A DNA stretch of 64,000 bases from Microvirga sp. Mcv34. Its GTDB lineage: Bacteria > Pseudomonadota > Alphaproteobacteria > Rhizobiales > Beijerinckiaceae. Each line of letters starts with the position of its first letter. The first letter of the stretch is position 1. The notes beneath the pieces were generated by a model. That model searched no databases. It was not told where the DNA came from and worked only from the letters and a program-made list of their open reading frames with translations. This document shows, in pieces, positions 25,582 to 35,132 of this stretch. The translations under genes and the position numbers were made by a program. The stretch is taken from contig NZ_JALJRK010000030.1 in the NCBI RefSeq assembly GCF_024519725.1, positions 1-64,000 of the forward strand, read 5' to 3'.

Positions 25582-26001
25582 ATGAACCGGGAATACAAGA
25601 CAGGTGAGATCCAGGCCGGAAAGCCGGTGCAGCAGGTGCCGTGGTTGGAGTGGCTGGCCGCCGGCATCGGGCTTTTCCTCGTCCTTGGCATCTTCGGCGT
25701 GATCGGCTGGCAGGCGCTCAACGGCGCCACTGTCCCTCCCGTGATCACCGTCACGGTCGAGAACGTGACGCCCGTTGAGGGTGGCTACCGGGTTCTGTTT
25801 CGAGCGCAGAACACGGCCGGGGAGGCAGCCGCGCAAGTGGAAGTCGAGGGCAAGGTGTCCACGGACAGCGGAGAGGAGGTCAGCCAGGTTGTAATCGACT
25901 ACGTCCCGGGGCATTCGGACCGGAGAGGCGGGCTATTCTTCACCCGTGACCCGAGCAGCGGCACCCTGGCCGTGCGCGCCATAGGATTCGCCGATCCCTA
26001 A
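25582..26001 (+). CDS. TIGR02588 family protein
   Basis: 139 aa: a polar N-terminus, one helix near residues 24-46 (LAAGIGLFLVLGIFGVIGW), then an extracytoplasmic beta domain (PPVITVTVENVTPVEGGYRV, FRAQNTAGEAAAQVEVEGKV). It is paired with the TIGR02587 membrane protein and probably forms a complex with it. Unknown function. Confidence 0.87.
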   Translation: MNREYKTGEIQAGKPVQQVPWLEWLAAGIGLFLVLGIFGVIGWQALNGATVPPVITVTVENVTPVEGGYRVLFRAQNTAGEAAAQVEVEGKVSTDSGEEVSQVVIDYVPGHSDRRGGLFFTRDPSSGTLAVRAIGFADP

Positions 26002-26138
26002 CAAGCGTGGGCGACAGGGCCCTTCCCAAGCCTCGCCGGCAGCCCAAATCGTTCGCGCCGGGGCGACATGTTGCATCGGCGGTTCTGCCCCGGACCATGT
26101 CCGGAAGGTCCGGTTGGCGACCGGCGGAACGGAGCCCG

Positions 26139-26582
26139 TCACGGGCCGGACAGCCTTACCTCGCCAACTCTGTAGTCCAGGCTGTCGCGTACGACGCCCC
26201 CTATGACGCTGCGCTCCCGGGCGCGCTGCGCCGCCTGCGCGTATTCCTCGGCCCGGCTCCCATCGGCTTCGCGGATCTCGGGATGGACCAAGATGGTCGT
26301 GAACCGGGTTTCCCTCGGGAACCCGCTCACCGAGCCTTCCGCCGTGACGTGGATCCGCGAGAACGGCAGCCCTGCATTCTTGAGGATGCGCGACAGGGTG
26401 ATGCTGTAACAAGACCCCACTGCCGATAGGAGCAGTGTTTCCGGATTCACGCCCTGGCCAGGCTCGTCCGTTTCAGCAGGAGCCGAATAGCCAAAGCGTT
26501 TGTTCCCGATGATGCAGACGCCCTCCCCGTCCGCCGGTTGGCTATGCCACCCCAGAGCCACACGAAAGCACAGATCGGTCAT
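26139..26582 (-). CDS. OsmC-like peroxiredoxin family protein
   Basis: 147 aa. OsmC fold: PGQGVNPETLLLSAVGSCYS, with the conserved Cys in GSCYSITL, and LKNAGLPFSRIHVTAEGSVS. The first redox Cys expected at the end of a beta strand near residue 50 is not apparent (GYSAPAETDE), so peroxidase activity is uncertain. AAGGAG lies 8 bp before the ATG. It is convergent with the TIGR02588 gene. Confidence 0.85.
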   Translation of the reverse strand: MTDLCFRVALGWHSQPADGEGVCIIGNKRFGYSAPAETDEPGQGVNPETLLLSAVGSCYSITLSRILKNAGLPFSRIHVTAEGSVSGFPRETRFTTILVHPEIREADGSRAEEYAQAAQRARERSVIGGVVRDSLDYRVGEVRLSGP

Positions 26583-26987
26583 GCCATCATCTCCTTGCCG
26601 GCCTGGTGCATCGGCCTGTGCGGTGTGGTCCAGCTTCCGACCTGACCGGCAAAGCGCGGGAGCGTCAGAACCTGGCCCATTGGCCGGAGGGCCGGGGCTC
26701 CCCGCACCATGGCGTGAGCGAGGCTCCCCGGCCACGACGGCCGTGCCCCCGCAGCCGTCCGGGCGCTGATAGCAGGCCGCGCGACAGGTACTTTGTCTTG
26801 GCACAAACGGTTGGCGGCTCTGTGGCGCGGCCAGCGGCGGTTCCGGTGCGACATCCCCCGGTTCCGACGTGGGACCAAGACGCCAGGGCTGAGGCGCTGC
26901 ACGGGGAAGCGGGGCAACCCAGATGGAACCCCCGGAGCCCTGTTCCATTGTGCCCTTGCCCCTCGGATGCCTTGCCTGGAGTGCCGC
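26583..26987. other. Divergent intergenic region, 405 bp
   Basis: Separates OsmC (minus) from the third CBS-BON gene (plus). No gene, hairpin or clear operator was recognised. It is open in several frames, as expected for GC-rich DNA, but without a ribosome site or family similarity. Confidence 0.35.
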
Positions 26988-27677
26988 ATGCTGACCGCCG
27001 CCGATGTCATGACCGCCACCGTCGTCACCGTTCCGCCCGAGACCCCGGTCCCCGAGGTCGCCCGCCTGCTCCAGGAGCACCGCATCAGCGGCGTGCCTGT
27101 GGTCGACGACAGTGGCAAGGTGGTCGGCATCGTCAGCGAGGGCGACCTGATCGGACATGCGGGCGCCATCGGCGAGCAGCGTCGTTCTTGGTGGCTGCGC
27201 CTGATCACCGGCGAGGATGCGCTGGCCCGCGACTATGCCAAGACCCACGCCCGCACCGCGAGGGACGTCATGACCGCCCGGGTGGTCACCGTGCCGGAGA
27301 CCGCGTCCCTGGCGGACATCGCCCGGCAGATGGAGCGGCACGGAATCAAGCGCGTGCCGGTGGTGCGGGATGGACGGCTGGCCGGCATCGTCTCGCGCAG
27401 CAACCTGCTCCAGGCCCTGGCCGCCACCGACGTGTCCAAGGATGCCAGCGTCGATGACCGGACGATCCGGGAGCGCCTCACCGCCGAGCTGAAGGCGCAG
27501 CCCTGGGCCCACATGATGACCAAGAACATCGTCGTGGAGAACGGCGTTGTCCACCTGTTCGGCTTCGTACGGGGCGAGGAGGAGCGCCGCGCCTTGCGGG
27601 TGGCCGCCGAGAACGTTCCTGGTGTGGTCCGGGTCGAGGACCAGTTGGTGCGCCGTGAGGCCTACCCCGCCGCGTGA
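26988..27677 (+). CDS. CBS-pair and BON domain protein, copy 3
   Basis: 229 aa. Close paralogue of the protein at 2841 along its whole length: both start MLTAADVMT, share SEGDLIGHA, EQRRSWW, TARDVMT, SRSNLLQ-LA-TDVSK and KNIVVENGVVHLFG. A Bateman module (residues 1-150) precedes a BON domain (160-225). The ATG at 26988 is chosen by this alignment and by GGAG 6 bp upstream, although the frame is open for another 65 codons. It is followed by the hemolysin III gene (130-bp gap). Confidence 0.9.
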   Translation: MLTAADVMTATVVTVPPETPVPEVARLLQEHRISGVPVVDDSGKVVGIVSEGDLIGHAGAIGEQRRSWWLRLITGEDALARDYAKTHARTARDVMTARVVTVPETASLADIARQMERHGIKRVPVVRDGRLAGIVSRSNLLQALAATDVSKDASVDDRTIRERLTAELKAQPWAHMMTKNIVVENGVVHLFGFVRGEEERRALRVAAENVPGVVRVEDQLVRREAYPAA

Positions 27678-27807
27678 TCCGGCCTCCGGCACCTCAAGAG
27701 GAGCCCTTCCCCGCCCGGGACCGCTGATGGACGCCCGACCTGTGCCGCAGGCTCCGCGGCGCCTTGGACCGCCAGCGGCCTCGGCATCACCGTGCGCAGG
27801 GGGAACA

Positions 27808-28455
27808 ATGATCAACTGGAACTACGATAGGCACGAGATCCTGGCGGACGGCGTTGTCCATGCCCTGGGGGTTGTCGGCGGGCTCGTCGCCGTGATCGTC
27901 CTGCTGGCACTCGCCGCGCCAACGGTCGGCCCCTGGGAGCTGACCTCGGTGGCGATCTATGGCGTCGGGCTTGTGGCCGTGCTCGTGATCTCCGCCCTCT
28001 ACAACCTATGGCCGGTGTCCCCGGTCAAATGGGTCCTGCGGCGGTTCGACCACTCGGCCATCTTCCTCCTGATCGCCGGCACCTACACGCCGTTCATCAT
28101 TCAGATGAGGAACGAGGTCTCGTCCGTCGTCCTGCTGGTCAGCGTTTGGATAGGCTCATTGGCCGGGATGGCTCTGAAGCTGTGCTTGCCCGGCCGGTTT
28201 GATCGGCTTGCGATCCTGCTCTACCTGCTCCTCGGCTGGAGCGGCGTCATGGCGTACGAGGCCGTGCTCGGCGCCCTGGCCGGCTCGACGCTGTGGCTCC
28301 TGGCCGCCGGCGGCGTCCTCTACACGGCGGGCGTGGTCTTCCACTTGTGGGAGAGCCTGCGCTTCCAGAATGCGATCTGGCACGCCTTCGTCCTGATCGC
28401 GGCAGCCTGCCATTATGGGGCTGTGCTGGACTGCATGGTGCTGGCTCCGGGGTGA
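27808..28455 (+). CDS. Hemolysin III / PAQR family membrane protein
   Basis: 215 aa, seven membrane helices. Family signatures: HEILADGVVHALGVVGGLVA, SALYNLWP, RRFDHSAIFLLIAGTYTPF and the C-terminal FHLWESLRFQNAIWHAFVLIAAACHY. The Ser, Asp and three His residues that form the PAQR metal site are all present. The bacterial HlyIII/TrhA group is linked to membrane energetics. The ATG at 27808 follows GGGGGAA; an in-frame ATG at 27727 is less likely. Confidence 0.9.
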   Translation: MINWNYDRHEILADGVVHALGVVGGLVAVIVLLALAAPTVGPWELTSVAIYGVGLVAVLVISALYNLWPVSPVKWVLRRFDHSAIFLLIAGTYTPFIIQMRNEVSSVVLLVSVWIGSLAGMALKLCLPGRFDRLAILLYLLLGWSGVMAYEAVLGALAGSTLWLLAAGGVLYTAGVVFHLWESLRFQNAIWHAFVLIAAACHYGAVLDCMVLAPG

Positions 28456-28679
28456 TCTCCAGCGGCGCGAATCCGGTCAGCCTCCGCCACGTGGACAAGA
28501 CGCTCCGGCGGGATCGCCGGGGTGGACGACAGCTATGTTTCAGGCGGAATGCCTCAGTGAAAGGATTGTCGGCCACATGGGCGTGGGCGCGTTCCGCCCG
28601 GGCTCGGCTGCTCTGCACCGGACACGGTGAAACGCCGGCTGGGGATCGTGCCTTCGGCCACCGCCAGCCCCCGCAGAGC

Positions 28680-29948
28680 TCAGATCGCAAATCCGTCCCG
28701 GAAGGGATGGAACATGACCGGCTCACCCGCCCGCACCGGGGCATGGAGCGCATCAATGCACACAAGACCATCGGCCGCCGCAAGCGGCTTCAGGCGCGCC
28801 GATCCCCCGCGTCCGAGGATTTCGGCCGCCAGGCCTCCGCTGGTCTGGACAAGCCGGGCTGGCGCAAACTCGGTGCGTCCGGGGCGGCGCTCGAACGTAT
28901 GCGTCAAGGGAAGCCGCATGCCGGCCAAGGGCCGTGCTGGACGACCATTTAGGGCGGCAAGCACGGCTCCGCCGAGCAGCAGCCAGGAAACCAGGGCGGC
29001 GACCGGGTTGCCGGGGAGCCCCAGGTACGCGGCGTGGCCGATCCTGCCAATGGCCGCCGGCTTGCCGGGCTTGAGCGCAATCCTGAGGGACTCGCCCATG
29101 CCTCCGGCCTTGGCGAGGGCCGCCAGGGAATGATCCTCGTCGCCGACGGAGACGCCGCCGGTGCTGACGATCAGGTCGCACCGGGTGGCAAGGTCCCGAA
29201 AGGCTTCCGCCATGAGCCGCGGATCGTCCGGAACGATCCCGCCATCGACCACCGCGGCTCCGGCCTGACGGGCGAGCGCGAGAACCATCGGTCGGTTGGA
29301 GTCGAACAGCGAGGTATCGGCGAGCGTCTCCCCTTGGGACCGCAGCTCGTTGCCTGTCGAGAGCACCGCGACCCGGATCCTCCGACGAACGCAGACCGTG
29401 CCGTGCCCCTGGGCCGCTAGGAGGGCCACATGCCGCGCGTCGATCCGAGTTCCTTCGGCCAGAAGCGTCTCACCGGCTTGGACGTCCTCGCCGCGGCGCC
29501 GGATGTTGTCCCCGGGCCTCACCATGCGGGACAGGGCGATCCTGCCATCGGCACGGGTCACATTCTCCTGCATGACGACTGCATCGGCGCCCCGCGGGAC
29601 CATCGCCCCTGTGAGGATGCGCAAGGCAGAGCCCGGGGGAAGGGTACGGGCACCGTCGCCGGCCGCCGCGCGTCCGATCACCGTGAGGACCGAGCCGGCG
29701 GGCAGGCCATCTCCGGCAGCCAGGGCGTAGCCATCCATGGCCGACTGGTCGAAGGGCGGAAGCGGCAGGTCGGCGGCGACAGCCTGGGCTAGGATCCGGC
29801 CCACTGCCTGATCCAGGACCACCTCCTCATGCTCCTCGACTGGAACCGCCCAAGCCGCTGCCCGGGACCGGGCCTCCTCAAGCGAGACGAGGCCGTCCGA
29901 CGCGTCGCAGGAGGCGCGCTCCACGGAAAGGATAGCCGGTTGGCTCAA
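28680..29948 (-). CDS. moeA: Molybdopterin molybdenumtransferase MoeA
   Basis: 422 aa. Inserts molybdate into adenylylated molybdopterin. Signatures: LPLPPFDQSAMDGYALAAGD, ILTGAMVPRGADAVVMQENV, VLSTGNEL, DLIVSTGGVSVGDEDHSL and LGLPGNPVAALVSWLLL. Overlaps the DUF4142 gene by 4 bp at the end of the nap operon. Its placement makes sense because NapA needs a molybdenum bis-MGD cofactor. Confidence 0.94.
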   Translation of the reverse strand: MSQPAILSVERASCDASDGLVSLEEARSRAAAWAVPVEEHEEVVLDQAVGRILAQAVAADLPLPPFDQSAMDGYALAAGDGLPAGSVLTVIGRAAAGDGARTLPPGSALRILTGAMVPRGADAVVMQENVTRADGRIALSRMVRPGDNIRRRGEDVQAGETLLAEGTRIDARHVALLAAQGHGTVCVRRRIRVAVLSTGNELRSQGETLADTSLFDSNRPMVLALARQAGAAVVDGGIVPDDPRLMAEAFRDLATRCDLIVSTGGVSVGDEDHSLAALAKAGGMGESLRIALKPGKPAAIGRIGHAAYLGLPGNPVAALVSWLLLGGAVLAALNGRPARPLAGMRLPLTHTFERRPGRTEFAPARLVQTSGGLAAEILGRGGSARLKPLAAADGLVCIDALHAPVRAGEPVMFHPFRDGFAI

Positions 29949-30493
29949 GGCTTGACAGCCTCATACATCTTGCGGGCTTCGGCCTGTTGCCGCTCCAGGT
30001 CAGGGAGAATCTGGGAAGCGAAGGCCTTGACCTCTTGGTTGGGCGCCCGGTTGGCGGCTTGGTAGATGCCGATCTCCTGCTCCAGGGCCTGCATCTGCAC
30101 CTCCGCGTACCGTCGGCTCAGGGCGAGATAATCGAGCGGCTCCAGGTTCTCGATGATCACCTGGTGCTCGAACTCCTTGACGGATGGAAGTGGCATATTC
30201 CGCTCCCGCGCAAAGGCCTCGATCCGCTGCAATAGGCTCGTGCGGAAATCGGCGGCGGCGGCGGCGTATCCTTTGACCTCCGGCCGTGTGTCCCGGCTGG
30301 CGGCGATCTTGGCGATCTGTCCCTGGAGCGTGGCCGAACTGTAGGCCAAACGGAGGAACTCGTCCGGCTCGATGGGACGGGGCTGGGCGGTAGGGCCGGA
30401 TGCCCCCTGCCCCTGCGCCGAGACGGATGGGATTGCTCCGGAGAGCGCAGCTCCGAGCACGAGCGCCAGCATGAGAGATCTGAAAACGTTCAT
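29945..30493 (-). CDS. DUF4142 exported protein
   Basis: 182 aa. A signal peptide (MNVFRSLMLALVLGAALSGA, cleaved near VSA-QG) precedes the ferritin-like four-helix DUF4142 domain: EFLRLAYSSATLQGQIAKIA, LLQRIEAFARERNMPLPSVK, YAEVQMQALEQEIGIYQAAN. Probably periplasmic. It lies 4 bp after napC and overlaps moeA by 4 bp, so it is transcribed with nap. It is not a standard nap gene. Confidence 0.85.
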   Translation of the reverse strand: MNVFRSLMLALVLGAALSGAIPSVSAQGQGASGPTAQPRPIEPDEFLRLAYSSATLQGQIAKIAASRDTRPEVKGYAAAAADFRTSLLQRIEAFARERNMPLPSVKEFEHQVIIENLEPLDYLALSRRYAEVQMQALEQEIGIYQAANRAPNQEVKAFASQILPDLERQQAEARKMYEAVKP

Positions 30494-30497
30494 GTGC

Positions 30498-31115
30498 TTA
30501 CTGCCATCCCGGAACGCCCGACATGTCGGGCAGCTTGTGCGCGATGCCCTTGTGGCAGTCGATGCAGGTTCTCTCTCCTGAGAACAGGAAGCGCTCGTGC
30601 GCCGACGCGGCGCGCGGGTTCTGCTTCGTCAGGTCCATCGACTCCGAGCTGTGGCAGTTGCGGCATTCGAGTGAGTCGTTGGCCTTCATCCGCTCCCACT
30701 CCCGCTCGGCCAGGTGCTTGCGCATGGCCAGGAACTTGTCCCGCGTGTCGATGGAGCCGAAAATGTGCCCCCAGACTTCCTTCGAAGCCTGCATCTTGCG
30801 GGCGATCTTGTTCGTCCAGTTGTGCGGGACATGGCAGTCGGGGCACGTTGCCCGCACGCCGGAGCGGTTCGTGAAGTGGACGGTGCCCTTGAGCTCCTCG
30901 AACACGTTGGCCTGCATCTCATGGCAGCCGGTGCAGAACTTCTCGGTGTTGGTGACCTCCAGCGCGGTGTTGAAGCCGCCCCAGAAAATGACGCCGGCGA
31001 CGAAGCCGCCAAGCGTGAGGAAAGCTAGGCTGAGATAGCCCGGCGGGCTCAGGGCCGTCCTGACCCACGGGTTGCCACGGAACCAGCCCCATGCGCGTGA
31101 GATCCCCGCTGCCAT
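30498..31115 (-). CDS. napC: Tetraheme c-type cytochrome NapC
   Basis: 205 aa NapC/NirT family quinol dehydrogenase. An N-terminal membrane anchor ([20 protein letters not shown]) is followed by four heme sites: CTGCH, CPDCH, CRNCH and [18 protein letters not shown] and [13 protein letters not shown] are typical. It passes electrons from quinol to NapB/NapA. The start overlaps the napB stop (TGATG). Confidence 0.95.
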   Translation of the reverse strand: MAAGISRAWGWFRGNPWVRTALSPPGYLSLAFLTLGGFVAGVIFWGGFNTALEVTNTEKFCTGCHEMQANVFEELKGTVHFTNRSGVRATCPDCHVPHNWTNKIARKMQASKEVWGHIFGSIDTRDKFLAMRKHLAEREWERMKANDSLECRNCHSSESMDLTKQNPRAASAHERFLFSGERTCIDCHKGIAHKLPDMSGVPGWQ

Positions 31116-31588
31116 CAGTGCCGCCCCCGTTCAGGCTGACGCTCCGGCTCGGCAAGGGCGTCCATGTCGGTGAAGACATTGTCCACCAGGGGCTTTGCGG
31201 TCGTCTGCGGCACGTGGCAGGAGACGCACACGTAGCGCCGCGGCGCCAGGCCGCCGAGGGTGTTCCCCTCCCGGTCCTGGTAGTGCGTCACGCTGATCAT
31301 CGGAGCCTGGCTCTGGTCCGTGAACTTGCGCGCGTGGCAGGACATGCACTTGTTGGCATTCAGGTCCATCGCATAGCCTTCGATGGAATGCGGGATCACC
31401 GGAGGCTGGTCGGGATAGTTGCGGCGCACGCGCACGTCGTCGGTCACCTGCCGCTGCATCGGCGGCGCCGGCGTTTCCCTCGTGAACGGCTGGGGGCCGC
31501 GCAGACGTGGCGCATCCTGCGCAAGGATCGTCCCAGCCGCCAGACAGGGCCCGAGACCCGCCAGGATCAGGAAAACGCTGCGCCTCAT
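31115..31588 (-). CDS. napB: Diheme cytochrome NapB
   Basis: 157 aa periplasmic small subunit of nitrate reductase. A signal peptide ([20 protein letters not shown]) and two heme c motifs (CMSCH and CVSCH) are visible, plus [20 protein letters not shown]. The ATG at 31588 overlaps the napA stop (ATGA). It relays electrons from NapC to NapA. Confidence 0.94.
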   Translation of the reverse strand: MRRSVFLILAGLGPCLAAGTILAQDAPRLRGPQPFTRETPAPPMQRQVTDDVRVRRNYPDQPPVIPHSIEGYAMDLNANKCMSCHARKFTDQSQAPMISVTHYQDREGNTLGGLAPRRYVCVSCHVPQTTAKPLVDNVFTDMDALAEPERQPERGRH

Positions 31589-34104
31589 TGCACATCTCCC
31601 GCGTCGGCGGTGGCGGCCGCGACGACCTTGACCGCGCATTTCTTGAAATCGGTCTGCTTCGAGATTGGGTCGGTCGCGTCGAGCGTGACCTTGTTGATCA
31701 GCTGGCTCGCGTCGAAGAACGGCACGAAGACGAGTCCGGGTGGCACCTTGTTGCGACCGCGGGTCTCGACCCGGCTGCGGATTTCGCCGCGCCGGGAGAC
31801 GATCCGCACCTCCTGCCCACGCCGCAGGTGGCGCTTGGCGGCATCGTCCGGATGCATGAACAGCACCGCGCCCGAGAACGCCTTGTAGAGTTCGGGCACG
31901 CGCATGGTCATGGAACCGGAATGCCAATGCTCCAGCACGCGTCCCGTCACAAGCCAGAGATCGTACTCGGCATCCGGGGACTCGGCGGGCGGCTCATAGG
32001 GGGCCCCCATGATATTGGCCTTCTTGTCGGGGTTGCCATAGAACTGCACCCCGCTGCCCTTCTCGACATAGGGGTCGTAGCCCTCCCGGTAGCGCCAGCG
32101 CGTTTCCTGCCCGTTCACCACCGGCCAGCGCAGCCCGCGCACCTGGTGGTAGGTGTCGAACGGCGCCAGATCGTGCCCGTGCCCGCGGCCGAAGCTGGCG
32201 TATTCCTCGAATAGGCCTTTCTGGACGTAGAAGCCGAAGGCCTTCGCCTCGCGGTTCTCGTAGGCCGGGTCGATCTCGGACAGGGGGAACTTGTTCACCT
32301 CGCCGTTGGCATAAAGCACATCGAAGAGGGTTTTGCCTTTGTACTCCGGATGGGCATCCAGGATCTGCGCCGGCCAGACCTCGTCTGTCGTAAAGCGCTT
32401 CGAGAACTCCATGAGCTGCCAGAGATCGGAGCGGGCGTCGCCGGGGGCGTTGACGAGCTGGTGCCAGAAATGGGTGCGCCGCTCCGCGTTGCCGTAGGCG
32501 CCCTCCTTCTCCACCCACATCGCCGCCGGCAGGATGAGGTCGGCCGCCATGGCAGTCACAGTCGGATAGGCATCCGAGACCACGACGAAGTTCGCCGGGT
32601 TGCGGTAGCCGGGATAGGTCTCGTTGTTGGTGTTGGGCGCCGTCTGGAGGTTGTTGTTGCACATGATCCAGTAGGCGTTGAGCTTGCCGTCCTTGAGCAT
32701 GCGGTCCTGCTGCACCGCGTGATAGCCGACCTTCTCCGGCAATAGCCCATGCGGCAGCTTCCAGATCTCCTCGGCATGCTTGCGGTGCTCGGGATTGTTG
32801 ACCTGCATATCGGCGGGCAGGCGATGGCTGAAGGTGCCGACCTCGCGCGCTGTGCCACAGGCGGATGGCTGCCCGGTGAGCGAGAAGGGCGAATTGCCGG
32901 GCTCGGAGATCTTTCCGGTGAGCAGGTGCAGGTTGTAGACCATGTGGTTGGCCCAGACGCCGCGAACGTGCTGGTTGAACCCCATGGTCCAGAGCGACAT
33001 CACCTTGGTCTTCGGATCGGCATAGAGCTTGGCGAGGGCCTCCAGCCGTTCCTTGGGGACGCCCGAGAGCTCCGAGGCCTTCTCGACCGTGTACTGGCTC
33101 ATCAGCTTCGCGTAGTCCTCGAAGCTTGAGGCGTTCGAGACCTGGGCATCATTGGCGTGCTGCGCGCGCTGCTCCAGAACGTTGTCGGGTCGCAGACCAT
33201 AGCCAATGTCGGTGTTCGCCAGCCGGAAGTTGCAGTGCTTCTCGACGAACTCCCTGTTCACCGCCCCGGTCTGGATGATGTAGTTCGCGATGTAGTTCAT
33301 GATCGCGAGGTCAGAGTTCGGTTTGAAGATCAAGGCCATGTCGGACAGGTCGGTGGTCCGGTGCTCGTAGGTCGAGAGCGTCATGATCCTCACATGCGGA
33401 TGGCTGAGGCGACGGTCGGTGACCCGGGTCCACAGGATCGGGTGCATCTCGGCCATGTTCGAGCCCCAGAGCACGAAGGCATCGGCGTGCTCGAAATCGT
33501 CGTAGCAGCCCATCGGCTCGTCCATGCCGAAGGTGCGGATGAAGGTCACGGCCGCCGAGGCCATGCAGTGGCGGGCGTTGGGATCGAGGTTGTTGGTGCG
33601 GAAGCCGGCGCGCATCAGCTTGGAGGCGACATAGCCCTCCCAGATGGTCCATTGGCCCGAGCCGAACATGCCCACGGCCTCCGGTCCCTTCTCCTTCAGC
33701 ACGCGCTTCCAATGCTTGGCCATCTCGTCGAAGGCTTGGTCCCAGGAGACCGGCTGGAACTCGCCATCCTTCGCGAACTGGCCGTTCTTCATGCGCATGA
33801 GCGGCTGCGTGAGCCGGTCCGAGCCGTACATGATCTTGGACAGGAAGTAGCCCTTCACGCAGTTGAGGCCGCGGTTGACCTCGGCCTGCATGTCGCCGTG
33901 GGTGGCGACGACCTTGCCATCCTTGACCGCCACCATCACGCCGCAGCCGGTGCCGCAGAAGCGGCAGGGCGCCTTTGACCATTGCAGCTGGAGATCCTCG
34001 CCGGTCAGGATGTTCTGTGCGCTTGCCGGGAGCGTCACGTTCGCGGCGGCGGCCGCCGCCGCGGCGGCCTGGGTCTTGAGAAGGGTGCGGCGCGTGAGGT
34101 CCAT
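31585..34104 (-). CDS. napA: Periplasmic nitrate reductase catalytic subunit NapA
   Basis: 839 aa, full length. Twin-arginine signal [20 protein letters not shown], with an unusually long run of alanines. The [4Fe-4S] ligands are C-x2-C-x3-C...C in [11 protein letters not shown] and [10 protein letters not shown]. The molybdopterin domain includes [20 protein letters not shown], whose Cys ligates Mo, and [11 protein letters not shown]. It reduces nitrate to nitrite in the periplasm. The order E-F-D-A-B-C is the classical arrangement, with 3 bp between napD and napA. Confidence 0.97.
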   Translation of the reverse strand: MDLTRRTLLKTQAAAAAAAAANVTLPASAQNILTGEDLQLQWSKAPCRFCGTGCGVMVAVKDGKVVATHGDMQAEVNRGLNCVKGYFLSKIMYGSDRLTQPLMRMKNGQFAKDGEFQPVSWDQAFDEMAKHWKRVLKEKGPEAVGMFGSGQWTIWEGYVASKLMRAGFRTNNLDPNARHCMASAAVTFIRTFGMDEPMGCYDDFEHADAFVLWGSNMAEMHPILWTRVTDRRLSHPHVRIMTLSTYEHRTTDLSDMALIFKPNSDLAIMNYIANYIIQTGAVNREFVEKHCNFRLANTDIGYGLRPDNVLEQRAQHANDAQVSNASSFEDYAKLMSQYTVEKASELSGVPKERLEALAKLYADPKTKVMSLWTMGFNQHVRGVWANHMVYNLHLLTGKISEPGNSPFSLTGQPSACGTAREVGTFSHRLPADMQVNNPEHRKHAEEIWKLPHGLLPEKVGYHAVQQDRMLKDGKLNAYWIMCNNNLQTAPNTNNETYPGYRNPANFVVVSDAYPTVTAMAADLILPAAMWVEKEGAYGNAERRTHFWHQLVNAPGDARSDLWQLMEFSKRFTTDEVWPAQILDAHPEYKGKTLFDVLYANGEVNKFPLSEIDPAYENREAKAFGFYVQKGLFEEYASFGRGHGHDLAPFDTYHQVRGLRWPVVNGQETRWRYREGYDPYVEKGSGVQFYGNPDKKANIMGAPYEPPAESPDAEYDLWLVTGRVLEHWHSGSMTMRVPELYKAFSGAVLFMHPDDAAKRHLRRGQEVRIVSRRGEIRSRVETRGRNKVPPGLVFVPFFDASQLINKVTLDATDPISKQTDFKKCAVKVVAAATADAGDVQ

Positions 34105-34107
34105 GGG

Positions 34108-34365
34108 TTACTCCCGCTCTTGGACAGGCTCGAAGTGGTGGAAGACGAGGGTCGCGGCGAGGACGCCGTCGAGAAGTTGGATGGCGTTGATGCGCTCGAC
34201 GACTTGGCTCTCGGTGTCAGTTTCGAGCGTAACAATCAGTTTGCCGGCCTCGGCGCCGCCGTGAACGGCGGCGCCTTCGATCAGGCCGATGCGCTCCGAG
34301 ATCGCCTGGACCCGGTCGGGGCGGCTGTGAACCACCAAGCTGGAGATGTGGCATTCACGGCTCAT
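34108..34365 (-). CDS. napD: NapD chaperone
   Basis: 85 aa. Small cytoplasmic chaperone that binds the NapA twin-arginine signal until the cofactor is inserted. Typical beginning ECHISSLVVHSRPDRV, then TLETDTESQVVERINAIQLL and GVLAATLVFHH. The ATG at 34365 overlaps the napF stop by 4 bp, and the stop lies 3 bp before napA. Confidence 0.92.
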   Translation of the reverse strand: MSRECHISSLVVHSRPDRVQAISERIGLIEGAAVHGGAEAGKLIVTLETDTESQVVERINAIQLLDGVLAATLVFHHFEPVQERE

Positions 34366-34658
34366 ATGGTCGCCTCCGCAGCAGGGAGGTGGATGGCATC
34401 GACGGGGCACGCCGGAACGCACTCGCGGCAGCCGGTGCAGGCATCCGCCTCGATCCAGGGGCGCGCGCCACCGACGGCTAGCGCGAAGCGAACGGCGCCG
34501 GTCGGACAGGCATCCCGACAGCTCATGCAGGCGACGCCATGGAAGGCAAGACAGGTTGGAGCAATGACGGCGGTGGAAGGCTGGGTGGCAGGATCGGCGG
34601 CGGCAAACCGGCCGAGCAGGAAGTTGCGACGGGTGGGGATCGGGGCTTCCGACATCAT
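34362..34658 (-). CDS. napF: Ferredoxin-type protein NapF (short)
   Basis: 98 aa with an RRNFLLGRF start and two clear [4Fe-4S] sites: CMSCRDACPTGA with an upstream Cys, and CTGCRECVPACPVDA. Classical NapF is about 160 aa with three or four clusters, so this is a shortened form. It is thought to help NapA mature in the cytoplasm. Two start ATGs (34658 or 34655) without a strong ribosome site. It lies 5 bp after napE. Confidence 0.88.
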   Translation of the reverse strand: MMSEAPIPTRRNFLLGRFAAADPATQPSTAVIAPTCLAFHGVACMSCRDACPTGAVRFALAVGGARPWIEADACTGCRECVPACPVDAIHLPAAEATI

Positions 34659-34663
34659 CGCCC

Positions 34664-34828
34664 CTAAACCGGACCAGGCGGCCCGGTGAACAGGTAATAC
34701 ATCCAGACGATGAAGCCCCAGCCCGCGACGACGCCGACGGCGATGAAGGGCCAGATCAACACTGCAAGAATGAGGAAAGTGACCGCCTCACGCCTTTTCT
34801 TGCCGGATTCAAATGTTCCTGTCTGCAT
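34664..34828 (-). CDS. napE: Membrane protein NapE
   Basis: 54 aa: MQTGTFESGKKRREAVTFLI, then one long hydrophobic helix (LAVLIWPFIAVGVVAGWGFI) and a GPPGP end, the typical NapE pattern (KRRE..FL.LAV..WP...V...G.YGF). It is the first gene of the operon, and too short for most gene callers. Role in Nap is not settled. Confidence 0.85.
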   Translation of the reverse strand: MQTGTFESGKKRREAVTFLILAVLIWPFIAVGVVAGWGFIVWMYYLFTGPPGPV

Positions 34829-34988
34829 TGTGCCCCATTCAGATCACTGTCAGCAGCCGTTGCTTAACAAGACATCTAGGCAGGAAGTTCCCGTGTGTCC
34901 CTATACTTCGCAAGACCACTCACAGCTTGAATTCTTGTTGGCGTTTCTTTCCCGATGCGAATCGTATCAGAACAATGGCACCCTGTCT

Positions 34989-35002
34989 TTGCGCTAGATC
35001 AA
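34989..35002 (-). promoter_or_regulatory. Fnr/NnrR-type box in the nap promoter
   Basis: TTGCG-CTAG-ATCAA matches the Fnr consensus TTGAT-N4-ATCAA fully in one half and in three of five bases in the other. It lies 161 bp upstream of napE in the 304-bp gap (34829-35132), which has no other gene. Control by the neighbouring Crp/Fnr protein is plausible. Confidence 0.5.
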
Positions 35003-35132
35003 CTATGGACCAGGGTACCTGCCTTCCTTCACTCACGCTTTCCGCAACGGGTCGAAGGCGGGGCGTAGCAGCTTTCCGCTTGGGATGGATACTCCCGTTG
35101 GAGTGCAAAGCAGGCGTCATCATGGGCCTGTT

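Noticed and set aside
26139..27815. A 558-codon minus-strand open frame covering OsmC and the third CBS-BON gene
   Set aside because: Only the OsmC part (from the ATG at 26582) is real; the 5' part is the antisense of the CBS-BON gene.
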